This document shows, piece by piece, positions 34,895-43,376 of a stretch of 64,000 nt of DNA (the first letter of the stretch is position 1; each line of letters opens with the position of its first letter). Below the pieces are notes generated by a model. The model worked only from the letters and a program-made list of their open reading frames with translations. It was not told where the DNA came from and made no database searches. The DNA is from an uncultured Cytophagales bacterium (GTDB taxonomy: Bacteria; Bacteroidota; Bacteroidia; Cytophagales; Thermoflexibacteraceae): positions 1 through 64,000 of the forward strand of contig CALHUI010000015.1 in assembly GCA_938039675.1 (NCBI GenBank), read 5' to 3'. Position numbers and translations under genes: made by a program.

Positions 34895-36211
34895 TTAATT
34901 GGGGTAGTGCTGCATCAAAAATGATTTGAAAGTGGCATAATCTTTTGACAACGGAATGGATAGCTTGGTCATTTCCATCAAGTGGCGCAGTCTTTCAGGA
35001 ATGGCAGGGGCTTCACCCAAAACGGATTCTACCACTTCGCCAAATTTGGCAGGATGGGCTGTTTCCAGTACAATGCCTACTGCATTTTCCGGTGCATGTT
35101 CTTTGCGGAACTGCTCCCAAGCCAGATAACCTACTGCGCCGTGCGGGTCTATTACGTAGTTGTATTTTTGTTTCACCTCCTGCATGGCTGCCCGCGTTGC
35201 CTCGTCGCTGAAAGCATAGCCATACAGGTGTTTTTTCATCTCTCTCCATGTCGGGAACATATCGGCCAGCCGTGCAAAGTTGCTTGGGTTTCCTACATCC
35301 ATTGCGTTGGAGATGGTGGCTACCGAAGGGCGTGGCACGTATTCACCGCTTTGCAGATACTTTGGTACAATATCGTTGGCATTGGTTGCCGCCACAAAAC
35401 CAGCAATGGGCAGCCCCATTTGCCGGGCAAACATGCCTGCTGTCAGGTTGCCGAAGTTTCCGCTAGGAACTACAAAATAAACGGGCTGATTGCCATACCG
35501 GCGCACAGCCTGTGCGTAGGCATACACATAGTAAAAGGCTTGCGGAATCAGCCTTGAAATATTAATGGAATTGGCAGAGGAAAGCCTGAAATGTTTGTTT
35601 AATTCTTCGTCCAAAAAGGCCTGTTTTACAAGGGCTTGGCAATCGTCAAATGTGCCGTCAATTTCAATGGCCGTAATGTTTTGTCCCAGTGTAGCGAACT
35701 GCCTTTCCTGAAAGTTGCTGACCTTTCCTTTGGGGTACAAAACAGCTACTGTGATATGGGGAATGCCCAAAAAACCGTGTGCTACGGCGCTGCCCGTATC
35801 GCCCGAAGTGGCAACTAAAATATGCAGCGGTTTGTCTCCTTTGGGCAGGAAATAGGACATGGCCTGTGCCATAAAACGCGCTCCGAAATCTTTAAAAGCC
35901 AACGTAGGGCCGTGAAACAGTTCCAGAATGCCTGTGTGCGGAGCTAACCAAACTACGGGGGCATCAAATCCCAGTGTTTTATGCACCATATCACGCAACA
36001 CATCGGCAGGTAAGTCTTCTTGCAGCAATGTTTCTGCAAAGCCCAGTGCCGCTTCTTCCAGCGACAGATGCGGCAATTTGTTAATAAATTCAGCAGGTAG
36101 TGGAGGTAATCGCTCGGGCATGAACAGCCCGTTGTCATCCGGTAAACCTTTTAATATGGCTTGGCCAAGGCTGACGGGCGGCACTTGGCGCTTTGTACTA
36201 TAATATTGCAC
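34895..36211 (-). CDS. thrC: Threonine synthase
   Basis: ThrC makes threonine from O-phosphohomoserine with PLP. The 438 residues show the PLP lysine in PTLAFKDFGARFMAQ near residue 98, VATSGDTGSAVAHGF near 132, the phosphate site SGNFGNLTAG near 254 and AYFE/SSANS-type segments (RLSSANSINISRLIPQ near 209). The start MQYYSTKRQVPPVSLGQA is standard for the long N-terminal form. It stands alone; thrA and thrB are not next to it. ilvA, which consumes threonine, is 20 kb away. Confidence 0.96.
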   Translation of the reverse strand: MQYYSTKRQVPPVSLGQAILKGLPDDNGLFMPERLPPLPAEFINKLPHLSLEEAALGFAETLLQEDLPADVLRDMVHKTLGFDAPVVWLAPHTGILELFHGPTLAFKDFGARFMAQAMSYFLPKGDKPLHILVATSGDTGSAVAHGFLGIPHITVAVLYPKGKVSNFQERQFATLGQNITAIEIDGTFDDCQALVKQAFLDEELNKHFRLSSANSINISRLIPQAFYYVYAYAQAVRRYGNQPVYFVVPSGNFGNLTAGMFARQMGLPIAGFVAATNANDIVPKYLQSGEYVPRPSVATISNAMDVGNPSNFARLADMFPTWREMKKHLYGYAFSDEATRAAMQEVKQKYNYVIDPHGAVGYLAWEQFRKEHAPENAVGIVLETAHPAKFGEVVESVLGEAPAIPERLRHLMEMTKLSIPLSKDYATFKSFLMQHYPN

Positions 36212-36223
36212 GTTGATTCGTTT

Positions 36224-36231
36224 TATTTTTG
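36224..36231 (+). promoter_or_regulatory. -7 element of the FAD oxidoreductase (TATTTTTG)
   Basis: TATTTTTG fits the consensus, 15 nt before the ATG at 36247. It abuts the opposite-strand element at 36232-36239. Confidence 0.6.
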
Positions 36232-36239
36232 CAAAGGTA
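36232..36239 (-). promoter_or_regulatory. -7 element of thrC (TACCTTTG on the - strand)
   Basis: The + strand reads CAAAGGTA, giving TACCTTTG 20 nt before the thrC ATG. Together with the neighbour the site reads TATTTTTGCAAAGGTA, two -7 elements facing each other. Confidence 0.62.
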
Positions 36240-36246
36240 GAGAAAA

Positions 36247-37302
36247 ATGGCGCACTATCTTATAGTTGGGCAGGGTATTGCAGGTACAACACTTGCTTAT
36301 ACGTTGCTCAAACGCGGGTGTACAGTACATATCGCCGATAATAACCAACCGCAAACGGCATCTAAGGTGGCGGCGGGCTTGTTCAACCCTGTTACGGGCT
36401 ATCGCATGACCAAAACATGGCTTGCCGACCGCCTTTTTCCGTTTTTATATGAATTTTATCCTGCAATGGAGCGCGATTTGAATGCGCATTTTTTTCATCC
36501 GCTGCCCATGTACCGCCCTTTTGAGTCCATGGCACAGCAGAATGAGATTTTAGCAGAAACTTCCGATGAAAAATTTGCAAGATATGTTGATAAAGTCGTT
36601 CAACCTGATGCTTACGGCAGTAAAATTAAAGATGATTTTGGCGGCATTATGCTTAAAAACTGCGGATATGTGAATTTGCCCTTGCTTTTATCGGCTGCTC
36701 GGTCGGTGTGGCAGGCGGCAGGTATTTACCGCGAATGTGAAGTCGCTGAGGAAGATATACGCGTAACAGCAGATAAAGTCTATTTCCAAGAGATTGAAGC
36801 GGACTATCTAATTTTTTGCAGGGGTTGGCAGGAGGCTACCCGCGGTCTGTTTAGTTTGCCTTTCCGCCCCGTGAAAGGGGAAACCTTACAGGTAAAATTT
36901 ACCGACGAACAATACAAGGAAATTATCAATCGTGGTTGCTGGATTTTACCACAGGCAGAAAACACCTACCATATCGGTGCAACCTATCATCAACAAGATT
37001 TGAGCTTAGAGCCTACACAAAAAGCATGGGACGAACTCACGGGAAAACTTGCCAAACTGACTGATGCTTCGTGGGAACTCATCGGTCGCTCGGCAGGTAT
37101 TCGCCCTGCTACGTATGACCGCCGCCCTTTTATCGGTATGCACCCGCAGCAGCCGCGCATCGGGGTTTTTAACGGACTTGGTGCAAAAGGCGTATCACTC
37201 GCGCCCTATTTCGCCGCTGTTTTTACTGATTTTCTGGAAGGAAAAATTGACAATTTGCCCGCAGAAGTGTGGATTGGAAGGTGTAAGGGATTGATGAATT
37301 GA
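36247..37302 (+). CDS. FAD-dependent oxidoreductase (DAO family)
   Basis: The 351 residues open with the dinucleotide-binding motif IVGQGIAGTTLAYTLLKRG and continue with the D-amino-acid-oxidase fold: SKVAAGLFNPVTGYRMTKTW near residue 41, CRGWQEATRGLFSLPFRPVKGE near 194-215 and a C-terminal GLGAKGVSLAPYFA near 310. The family covers amine and amino acid oxidases and 5-methylaminomethyl-2-thiouridine-type enzymes; the motif FNPVTG is typical of a Bacteroidota subgroup with unknown substrate. Start at the ATG 15 nt after the -7 element. Confidence 0.9.
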   Translation: MAHYLIVGQGIAGTTLAYTLLKRGCTVHIADNNQPQTASKVAAGLFNPVTGYRMTKTWLADRLFPFLYEFYPAMERDLNAHFFHPLPMYRPFESMAQQNEILAETSDEKFARYVDKVVQPDAYGSKIKDDFGGIMLKNCGYVNLPLLLSAARSVWQAAGIYRECEVAEEDIRVTADKVYFQEIEADYLIFCRGWQEATRGLFSLPFRPVKGETLQVKFTDEQYKEIINRGCWILPQAENTYHIGATYHQQDLSLEPTQKAWDELTGKLAKLTDASWELIGRSAGIRPATYDRRPFIGMHPQQPRIGVFNGLGAKGVSLAPYFAAVFTDFLEGKIDNLPAEVWIGRCKGLMN

Positions 37303-37457
37303 TTGCCACAAGAATACAGGAAGCGGAAAAATATTTGCAAAGGTGAGATTCAACGTTTCGCCGCTGTGATAGAAAGCACACAGACCTAAATTATCGCATT
37401 AACCCGCCCTTCCGTATGGCAACTCATTCATAATGAACTTATCTTTTTTCTTTTTCG

Positions 37458-37880
37458 TCAAAGGTTCTGCAAAAAGTCGTCAAACAGCATCACTTTTCTA
37501 AATCCATATTTTCGCAAACCTTCATACAGAGGATTATCCCTTGTTAAAAGGGGTAAATCTAACTGCATTGCTAAGGCTACATAGCTAATGTCCTTCAAGT
37601 CAATCGTTCTAAGTAGTTGTTCCGAATTAGCTAAAACACTCTGCTCCAAGATGTATTGAGGCAAGATAGTGAGTTGAGCAAATACAAAATAAGCCCCTCT
37701 GTAAACTGAGTTTCAGACATTTTTTGTCTTAACTTTCAAAATATCTTTATACTTTTATATTTCTATTAATGCAAAGTCGGGTAAGATAAAATTGTTGAAA
37801 GTCAAAATAGGTCTATAGTCCGCCTTGCCGCTTATCAGAATACTCATCAATACATTGGTATCAATAACAAAGTCTGTCAT
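37458..37880 (-). pseudogene. Broken PIN-domain toxin (VapC-like)
   Basis: The ATG at 37880 opens MTDFVIDTNVLMSILISG, a classic PIN N-terminus with the first catalytic Asp. The frame stops after about 41 codons at an in-frame TAA (...FALIEI*), continues as KYKDILKVKTK, then needs two more frame changes near 37720 and 37690 before it resumes as QLTILPQYILEQSVL and ends with LTRDNPLYEGLRKYGF. The intact C-terminal piece is 68 codons at 37458-37664. The upstream partner gene at 37907 looks intact. An inactive toxin is therefore likely. Confidence 0.82.
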
Positions 37881-37906
37881 TGGGAAATTAAGTATTTATA
37901 TTTTTC

Positions 37907-38107
37907 TTATTGCCAAGCCCAACGGCGTGCTGTTTGCCATTCTTTGTCGTTTTGCAAATCTATTGTTTTGAGGTCTACTAAAACGTCTTGTGCTGCTGCT
38001 TTGAGCAACATTTTTTTACAAAGTCTTACCGATAACTCTCTACTTACTTGTTTGTAGCCAAAAGTCTGGACAATATTTTCGTCTAAATGTATCTTAAATT
38101 CTACCAT
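37907..38107 (-). CDS. Probable antitoxin of the broken PIN toxin
   Basis: The start MVEFKIHLDENIVQTFG (38107) gives 66 residues; an upstream ATG adds 11 hydrophobic residues and is less likely. The protein is small, with a strand-helix N-terminus and a helical, Leu/Lys-rich C-terminus ending EWQTARRWAWQ, a layout common in antitoxins where the tail binds the toxin. The PIN gene remnant starts 26 nt downstream in the same direction. I do not recognise a named antitoxin family, so the call rests on size and position. Confidence 0.6.
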   Translation of the reverse strand: MVEFKIHLDENIVQTFGYKQVSRELSVRLCKKMLLKAAAQDVLVDLKTIDLQNDKEWQTARRWAWQ

Positions 38108-38240
38108 TGCTATCAAAAATTTAACTTTACACAGAAACAAAGTTTTCTTAGACTTTGTTCTTGTGGTTGTTTTGTCTCTTTAAGGTAAGGCAAATCTTGT
38201 GTATTTGTGTGCTTGTAGTGAAAGTTTTTAAGCTGCCTAT

Positions 38241-39121
38241 CTACTGCGCAGACATTTGCCGAATCCACTCGCGGATGAGTTCAAGTCCTTCACGATGCAC
38301 AACCGTGCGCCCCGGTTCGGGCATCATTTGTCCGGGGTCGGTGCTTTGCATACGATATATCAGGATAGACTTTTCGGGCTGACGCGGCACAATGTCATAC
38401 GGCAGCCTCCCCGAACCCTTGCCTGCGGCTATGGGCGTTTTCATAATACCCAGTGCCTTAGGGTCGGTGTTATGGATATTCAGCAGCGGCAGGCCTGAGG
38501 TGCCGGCAGGGCCCTTTGGATTGTGGCAACGCCTGCAGTTAATATCTAACCAAGCACGTGCACGCGCATCCAGAGAGGCAGAGGCATCTTGCCAATTTAC
38601 CAATCGGGGGACTTTTGCTCAATCGGGGAGATTGCTAAGTTTATGGAGTTGAGAGAGTTTTACTAACTGATTTTCAGTGACTTATGTATAGGGATACAAA
38701 CCGTTTAACTGCCTTGCGGAAGGACTCATCGGTATGAGGCTTTTTCCCGCAATGTGGCAGCCCTTGCATTGGTTGATATTAGGTATCTGATAGTTGTTGA
38801 TGGTTTGCTTAGTGCCTTTGCTGTCGCGCCTAATCAAGACCGTTCCTAAGGGGGAAAGAGAGCACGGCAGAGTCGTTATAAACTGCCTGTTTGCCTTCGG
38901 GGATATACATAAACCGCTGCTTGTGGGCATAATCCGTGAAAAGTGGCGTGTTTAAATCATAAGGCAGCACATTGGCAGCGGGTTGCAATCGGGCGAGTGC
39001 CCCCCGTAAAAAAGCCATATTCGGACAGGCTGTTTTTGTATTTTTTCGAGAAACCTTGCCCAGTTCCCAATAAATCGGCAACGAATACGGCACAAGCGGT
39101 GTAAAGCAAATACTTTTTCAT
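38241..39121 (-). pseudogene. Decayed SO2930-type diheme c-type cytochrome
   Basis: The ATG at 39121 overlaps the upstream stop (ATGA) and opens MKKYLLYTACAVFVA. Frame changes occur near 39030 (T-run and G-run) and near 38855 (in a run of five G), after which the frame carries NINQCKGCHIAGKS (first CxxCH), then an in-frame TAA at 38682-38684 and a TGA at 38619-38621, and finally LDINCRRCHNPKGPAGTSG (second CxxCH) and the end. Both heme sites survive in the DNA but no intact protein can be made. The protein family (TIGR03806) is known to pair with beta-helix proteins like the one upstream. Confidence 0.85.
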
Positions 39122-40310
39122 CGGGAAGTAGCAAGTGTCACCGGTTTCAGTGCTGGAAGCTCACAGTTGTATTTGTCGAGTACACGACTGATATTTTTAA
39201 AATCATTGGCAGCATCTATGTCTGCAAAAGACCGGTTGGTATTATTGCGGATGCAGAGTTGTATTTTTTCGGTACTCTGCTCATTGTAGATGCCGTCAAA
39301 CAAAATATGGGTTACGTCTTTTCCGAATTTTAGTTTCAAACGGAACATTATGCCCATTCTCCCCTTAGAGGTGGCGCGCACCATCGGGCGTTCAAAATAG
39401 TTATTATGAATGTTAATTTTATCGGGAAAAAGTATAATATTGTTTGCATTTTATGACTTCTTCGGTTATATAATAGCTAATTATACTTACAATAATGTAA
39501 GTATTATTGACAAAGTGATTATTGAAAACTTCCGCATTGTTAGTGGCTAAAATAAGCAGGCCTGTTCCTTGTGGTGCTTTGGCTACTATATTCCCTTTGG
39601 GCGCAAAGTTAGGATAGTTGTTTTCGTAAACTTTGTTGTTGTAAACCCGCACAAAACCGCCTTTCTTTTGTACCAAATCGGGAAGGTCAAGTACAAGAAT
39701 ACCGCCGGTGTTGTTAAATGCCTCATTGTCATACACATCTGCGTACAGTGAGTTCTCAATTTCAATGCCTGCTACCTTGTGCCATGCTTTGCAGTTGCGC
39801 ACAATAATTTCTTTTGACTTGCCCTAAGTAAATGCCTGCATCGGAAGCCCCAATGCCTCGCAATGTTCAATTAGCACCTTTTGGCAGTTTACAGGATAGA
39901 ATCCATAGCCACCGTTTGTCTTTTTTTAGGTTTGCCCGACCAGCCCGTTTTTGTATGGCGGAAAGTAATACCTCCGGTTTGCTGCACTTTGATAGCATCG
40001 CCTTTGGCATCCAGAACCGTCAAATCTTCAATGGTGATATTGCGGCTGTTGGTAATTTTAACACCTTCTGCGCCCGAGGTTTAATTTTTAACGATAAAAT
40101 AGTGGCATCTTTGCTCTTCCCTTTGATTACCACATCCTGTTTGTCATCCAGCCATAGCGTACCTTCCAACTCAAAAAAGCCTCTGTCCCAATAGATGGTA
40201 TCGCCGGATTTGACCATGATGAACTGATTTTGCAGTTGTTTTTGCACCTGTTTTTGGGCAAAGGCAACCCACGGCAGGCATGTGGTAAGCAATATCAACA
40301 GCTTTTTCAT
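39118..40310 (-). pseudogene. Decayed parallel beta-helix protein (TIGR03805-like)
   Basis: The gene starts with a good signal peptide (MKKLLILLTTCLPWVAFAQ) and the segment MVKSGDTIYWDRGFFELEGTL. Frame is lost near 40080, resumes as ITNSRNITIEDLTVLDAKGD, is lost again near 39920 and 39845, and resumes as EIIVRNCKAWHKVAGIEIENS and a long beta-helix stretch to about 39430; a further break precedes the last piece (39118-39384, VTHILFDGIYNEQSTEK). At least four disruptions are needed. Its promoter element at 40329-40336 is still present. It overlaps the cytochrome gene by ATGA, so the two were once one operon. Confidence 0.85.
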
Positions 40311-40328
40311 CTCTATTTCTATTTTTTA

Positions 40329-40336
40329 CAAAAGTA
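40329..40336 (-). promoter_or_regulatory. -7 element (TACTTTTG) of the decayed beta-helix operon
   Basis: The + strand reads CAAAAGTA, giving TACTTTTG 18 nt before the ATG at 40310. The element is intact although both downstream genes are broken. Confidence 0.5.
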
Positions 40337-40409
40337 AAAAAACAAATGCCGCGTTTTTTTTTGATGCAGGTCAAAAAGCGCGGCGCAGAAATGAATAAGT
40401 GTAATAGAC

Positions 40410-41069
40410 TTATTTCTTCAATTTGTGTTTGAATACTTTTTGCATTTTTTCTATTTTAGGCGCAATTACAAAAGCGCAATAGCCCTGATAGGGATTATTG
40501 TTGTAATAGTTTTGATGATAGGCCTCTGCTTTGTAATAATTGCCGTTGAGTGCGGTTATTTCCGTTACAATAGGTTTGTCAAAAACTTTTTCGGCTTCTA
40601 ATGCCGCTTTATATTTTTCCGCTAATTCTTTTTGCTTTTCATTATGATAGAATATGACCGAGCGGTACTGCGGCCCAACGTCGTTGCCCTGACGGTTGGG
40701 CGTAGTGGGGTCATGTGTTTTCCAGAATACTTCCAGCAATTCGTCGTAACTGATTTTGGCAGGGTCATAAACGATTTGGCACACTTCGGCGTGGCCGGTG
40801 TTTTTTTCGCATACCTGCTCATAGGTTGGGTTCTTGACATGGCCGCCTGCATAGCCCGATTCTACGTGTAAAACCCCTTCCAAACGTTGGAAAACGGCTT
40901 CTACGCACCAAAAACAGCCTGCACCAAAAGTAGCGGTATCCGTATTTACGTTGGTTGTCATAGCGATGGATTGTTTTTTGTCTTTTTTCTGTGCTTCGCA
41001 GGCTAAACCAAGGAAAGAAAGCGCGAAGCAAAATAAATAACCAAAGGAATTGTGCATGAGTTTATTCAT
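40410..41069 (-). CDS. msrA: Peptide-methionine (S)-S-oxide reductase MsrA, envelope form
   Basis: MsrA reduces methionine sulfoxide in proteins. The 219 residues start with a lipoprotein-like signal (FALSFLGLAC, Cys near residue 24), then the catalytic GAGCFWCVEAVFQRLEGV near 50, VESGYAGGHVKNPTYEQVC near 74 and the family's Y-x-R-S motif (GPQYRSVIFYH near 132). The signal suggests an outer- or inner-membrane-anchored repair enzyme facing the periplasm. No MsrB domain is fused. The start lies 18 nt inside an upstream extension of the opposite gene that I do not accept. Confidence 0.94.
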   Translation of the reverse strand: MNKLMHNSFGYLFCFALSFLGLACEAQKKDKKQSIAMTTNVNTDTATFGAGCFWCVEAVFQRLEGVLHVESGYAGGHVKNPTYEQVCEKNTGHAEVCQIVYDPAKISYDELLEVFWKTHDPTTPNRQGNDVGPQYRSVIFYHNEKQKELAEKYKAALEAEKVFDKPIVTEITALNGNYYKAEAYHQNYYNNNPYQGYCAFVIAPKIEKMQKVFKHKLKK

Positions 41070-41144
41070 TTTTTGTTGTTTTGTTGCAGGTTTCTCATAG
41101 AAACGAGGTTAAATTTAGGGCAAGTATTTAACTTTTTTGCAAGC

Positions 41145-42107
41145 ATGTTGTTTGGCGCTAAGTTTCTTTTAGGTGTAGGAAGTGTTTGTACGATATTGTT
41201 TCTGGGCGGCGGCTCGCTGTTAGTGTCCGATTCATCGGAAAAAAGCAACATTACGGGAAAAGACTCACTGAAAATCGTTAAGAAGCAGTATGTCAGCACT
41301 TTCCTCTTGCCCGAGCAACTGACTTTTGCGGGTGAACAAGTGCCTATGAATGACCCTGATGTGCGGGAACGCATCGAGCGCGAGTTGATTCAGAACTCCT
41401 ATAAACACTCAGCCACCCTCCTGATTTTGAAGCGCGAAGGCCGCTGGCGCAAAGAGATTAGCCGTATTTTGAAAGAAGAAGGCCTACCGGAAGATTTTTT
41501 CTATTTGGCCGTAGCCGAAAGCGAGCTGGACGAACATGCGCAGTCGGGCGTAGGGGCCGTGGGTTTTTGGCAGTTTATGAAAACAACCGCTCTTTCCTAT
41601 AACCTTGAAGTTAGCGAATATGTAGATATGCGTAAAGACCCCATAGCCTCCACCTATGCGGCCTGTCGCTATCTGAAAGATGCTTACAAACGTTTTGGCA
41701 ACTGGACACTTGCGGCGGCTTCGTATAACCGCGGCGTAACAGGTTTAGACAATGCACTAAAGGCACAAAAGGTCAGCAATTTTTACGATTTATATTTGAA
41801 TCGGGAAACTTATCGCTACGTGATGCGGATTATCGCGCTGAAATTGATTATTGAAAACCCGCAGGCATACGGCTTTTTTGTGGAAGATGCCGATAAGTAC
41901 CAACCGCTTGACAGCGTGCGTACCGTAACGATTGACAGCACTATCAACGACTTGCCGCAGTTTGCGCTGGATATGGGAATTAATTACAAGATTCTGAAAA
42001 TCTACAATCCGTGGATTAACAGTTCTGATTACAAATTGGTAGTGCCCAAAGGCAAAACCTATATAATTACTTTGCCCGAATCTGCCATTGGGTCATTGGG
42101 TAAATAA
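41145..42107 (+). CDS. Lytic transglycosylase (MltD-like SLT domain)
   Basis: An earlier ATG at 41052 overlaps msrA; the ATG at 41145 (MLFGAKFLLGVGSVCTILFL) gives a signal-anchor and 320 residues. The SLT domain runs from about 105 to 235, with the catalytic Glu in YLAVAESELDEHAQSG, the GAVGFWQFMKTTA motif and AAASYNRG near 209. These cleave peptidoglycan to 1,6-anhydro products. The C-terminal 70 residues look like a LysM-type or related binding region (NYKILKIYNPWI ... YKLVVPKGKTYIITLP). The gene's 3' end overlaps the convergent small membrane gene by 41 nt. Confidence 0.92.
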   Translation: MLFGAKFLLGVGSVCTILFLGGGSLLVSDSSEKSNITGKDSLKIVKKQYVSTFLLPEQLTFAGEQVPMNDPDVRERIERELIQNSYKHSATLLILKREGRWRKEISRILKEEGLPEDFFYLAVAESELDEHAQSGVGAVGFWQFMKTTALSYNLEVSEYVDMRKDPIASTYAACRYLKDAYKRFGNWTLAAASYNRGVTGLDNALKAQKVSNFYDLYLNRETYRYVMRIIALKLIIENPQAYGFFVEDADKYQPLDSVRTVTIDSTINDLPQFALDMGINYKILKIYNPWINSSDYKLVVPKGKTYIITLPESAIGSLGK

Positions 42108-42375
42108 AAGGAGAAGCAGGCGCGTGTTCATGATAGCCCGGTAAATCCTGAAAGGGTGCTATCGGCTCAAAAGTATTAAAGTGCCGCAAATAGCGTGCTT
42201 CGGTGGTTAGACAAAAATCGGTGAGTAAAAGAGCATCTGCCAGAGGCTTCAGCGGCGGTTTGGGCTTTGTATAAAGGGCTGCAAAGCCCAAACCCAGACA
42301 TAGCAGCACCAGCCATCCGATAGCTGCCCAATAGATTGTTCTTGTTTGCAGCATATCAGGATTGTTCGAGTTCAT
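42067..42375 (-). CDS. Small membrane protein of unknown function
   Basis: The 102 residues contain one hydrophobic helix (YWAAIGWLVLLCLGLGFAALY, about 15-35) followed by a soluble tail with Pro-rich stretches. I do not recognise the family. Its start overlaps the upstream gene's stop by 20 nt, so it is translated from the same mRNA as the membrane beta-propeller-like protein. The frame is also supported by the overlap, since the coding pattern holds across it. Its 3' end overlaps the transglycosylase gene on the other strand by 41 nt. Confidence 0.68.
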   Translation of the reverse strand: MNSNNPDMLQTRTIYWAAIGWLVLLCLGLGFAALYTKPKPPLKPLADALLLTDFCLTTEARYLRHFNTFEPIAPFQDLPGYHEHAPASPFIYPMTQWQIRAK

Positions 42376-43240
42376 GTTTCAATTTCTGATAGTTCACTTC
42401 CGATGGGGCTATCCGCTTAAATACCAACTGAGGAGTGGCTTTTTCCTGTTCGGCGTTTTTGCGCAGCCGGTCTGCAAAATCTCTTGCTGAGAATACCAAC
42501 ACCGTGCTGTTGTGCATTTTGCCAATCATTTCTGTGCCGTTCGGATTGGTAGTCTCCGTAACCCAACTTTTAGGGAGTCCTTTGCGGCGGCTAATCATTT
42601 TCCCGCCAATTTCGCACAGTAGGGCGCTTTCATCGGTATGAATGGTAACGACGCGCTGCCCATCGGGAGAAATGTCATAGTCCATAACCTGCCCTACATA
42701 GGTGGTAATGGCATTCCCGCTGTTGTTAATTTCAGGGTCATATTCACGACCGTCGGTCGGAATGAGTTGTCCGTATTGTGTTATAAAAGTACCATCGGCA
42801 GTGCGGTAACAAAGCAGTTCTTTTTTATCGGAAAGGCCAATGATGTGTTCACCGTCAGAGGTAAACAAGGCATCCTTTACAGCAATTTTGCCGATTAGCT
42901 GCCCGTTGTAATGGTAGAGCAGTGTGCTGTTAGCTGTTTTGATTATCAGCAGTGGAGCTATCCAAAAACTAAGCATAAGTACGGCGGCACCCCTTGCGAC
43001 AGCCAGCGCTATTCTGATAATGCGGGCATACAGGCGAACAGGGATAATTTTAGCATCTCGGTTGCCTTTCTTGTGTTCTTGTTCACCTTCTTCTTTTAAA
43101 ACTTTTTGCTGCAATTGGCGTAACTTTTCTGCCATTGCTATACGACAGGCAGCACAAATGATTTTCTGCCGCATATTAACTTCTGCCCGCAAATAGGCAT
43201 CTGTCTGCAATTTTTTGTCAAATCTCATCTTTTCCTCCAT
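42356..43240 (-). CDS. Membrane protein with beta-propeller-like region, unknown function
   Basis: The 294 residues have a charged N-terminal helix with a CAAC motif (residues 29-32, IICAACRIAMAEKL), a membrane segment near 76-100 (IIRIALAVARGAAVLMLSFWIAP), then a periplasmic part that resembles WD40/NHL-like blades (LYHYNGQLIGKIAVKDALFTSDGEHIIGL; VMDYDISPDGQRVVTIHTDES). Only two to three blades are visible, so it would need partners or be a fragment of a propeller. ATGs at 43240 and 43228 are both possible. Coupled to the small membrane gene downstream. Not a recognised family. Confidence 0.7.
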   Translation of the reverse strand: MEEKMRFDKKLQTDAYLRAEVNMRQKIICAACRIAMAEKLRQLQQKVLKEEGEQEHKKGNRDAKIIPVRLYARIIRIALAVARGAAVLMLSFWIAPLLIIKTANSTLLYHYNGQLIGKIAVKDALFTSDGEHIIGLSDKKELLCYRTADGTFITQYGQLIPTDGREYDPEINNSGNAITTYVGQVMDYDISPDGQRVVTIHTDESALLCEIGGKMISRRKGLPKSWVTETTNPNGTEMIGKMHNSTVLVFSARDFADRLRKNAEQEKATPQLVFKRIAPSEVNYQKLKHELEQS

Positions 43241-43376
43241 ATATGCAAAGGCTTATGTCCTTTAATACCCACCCGTACTATGCAATTTGTTTCGTTTTTT
43301 TGAATAAAAAAGCGTTTGAATGATAAAAAGCCGCCTGTAAATAAAATACAAGCGACTTTTGGCAAATGATTAAGAA

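Noticed and set aside
37303-37457. Possible RNA gene in the gap after the FAD oxidoreductase
   Set aside because: I could find no tRNA cloverleaf, hairpin or conserved motif there.
41052-41144. N-terminal extension of the lytic transglycosylase
   Set aside because: It overlaps the msrA start on the other strand, and the ATG at 41145 gives a regular signal-anchor.
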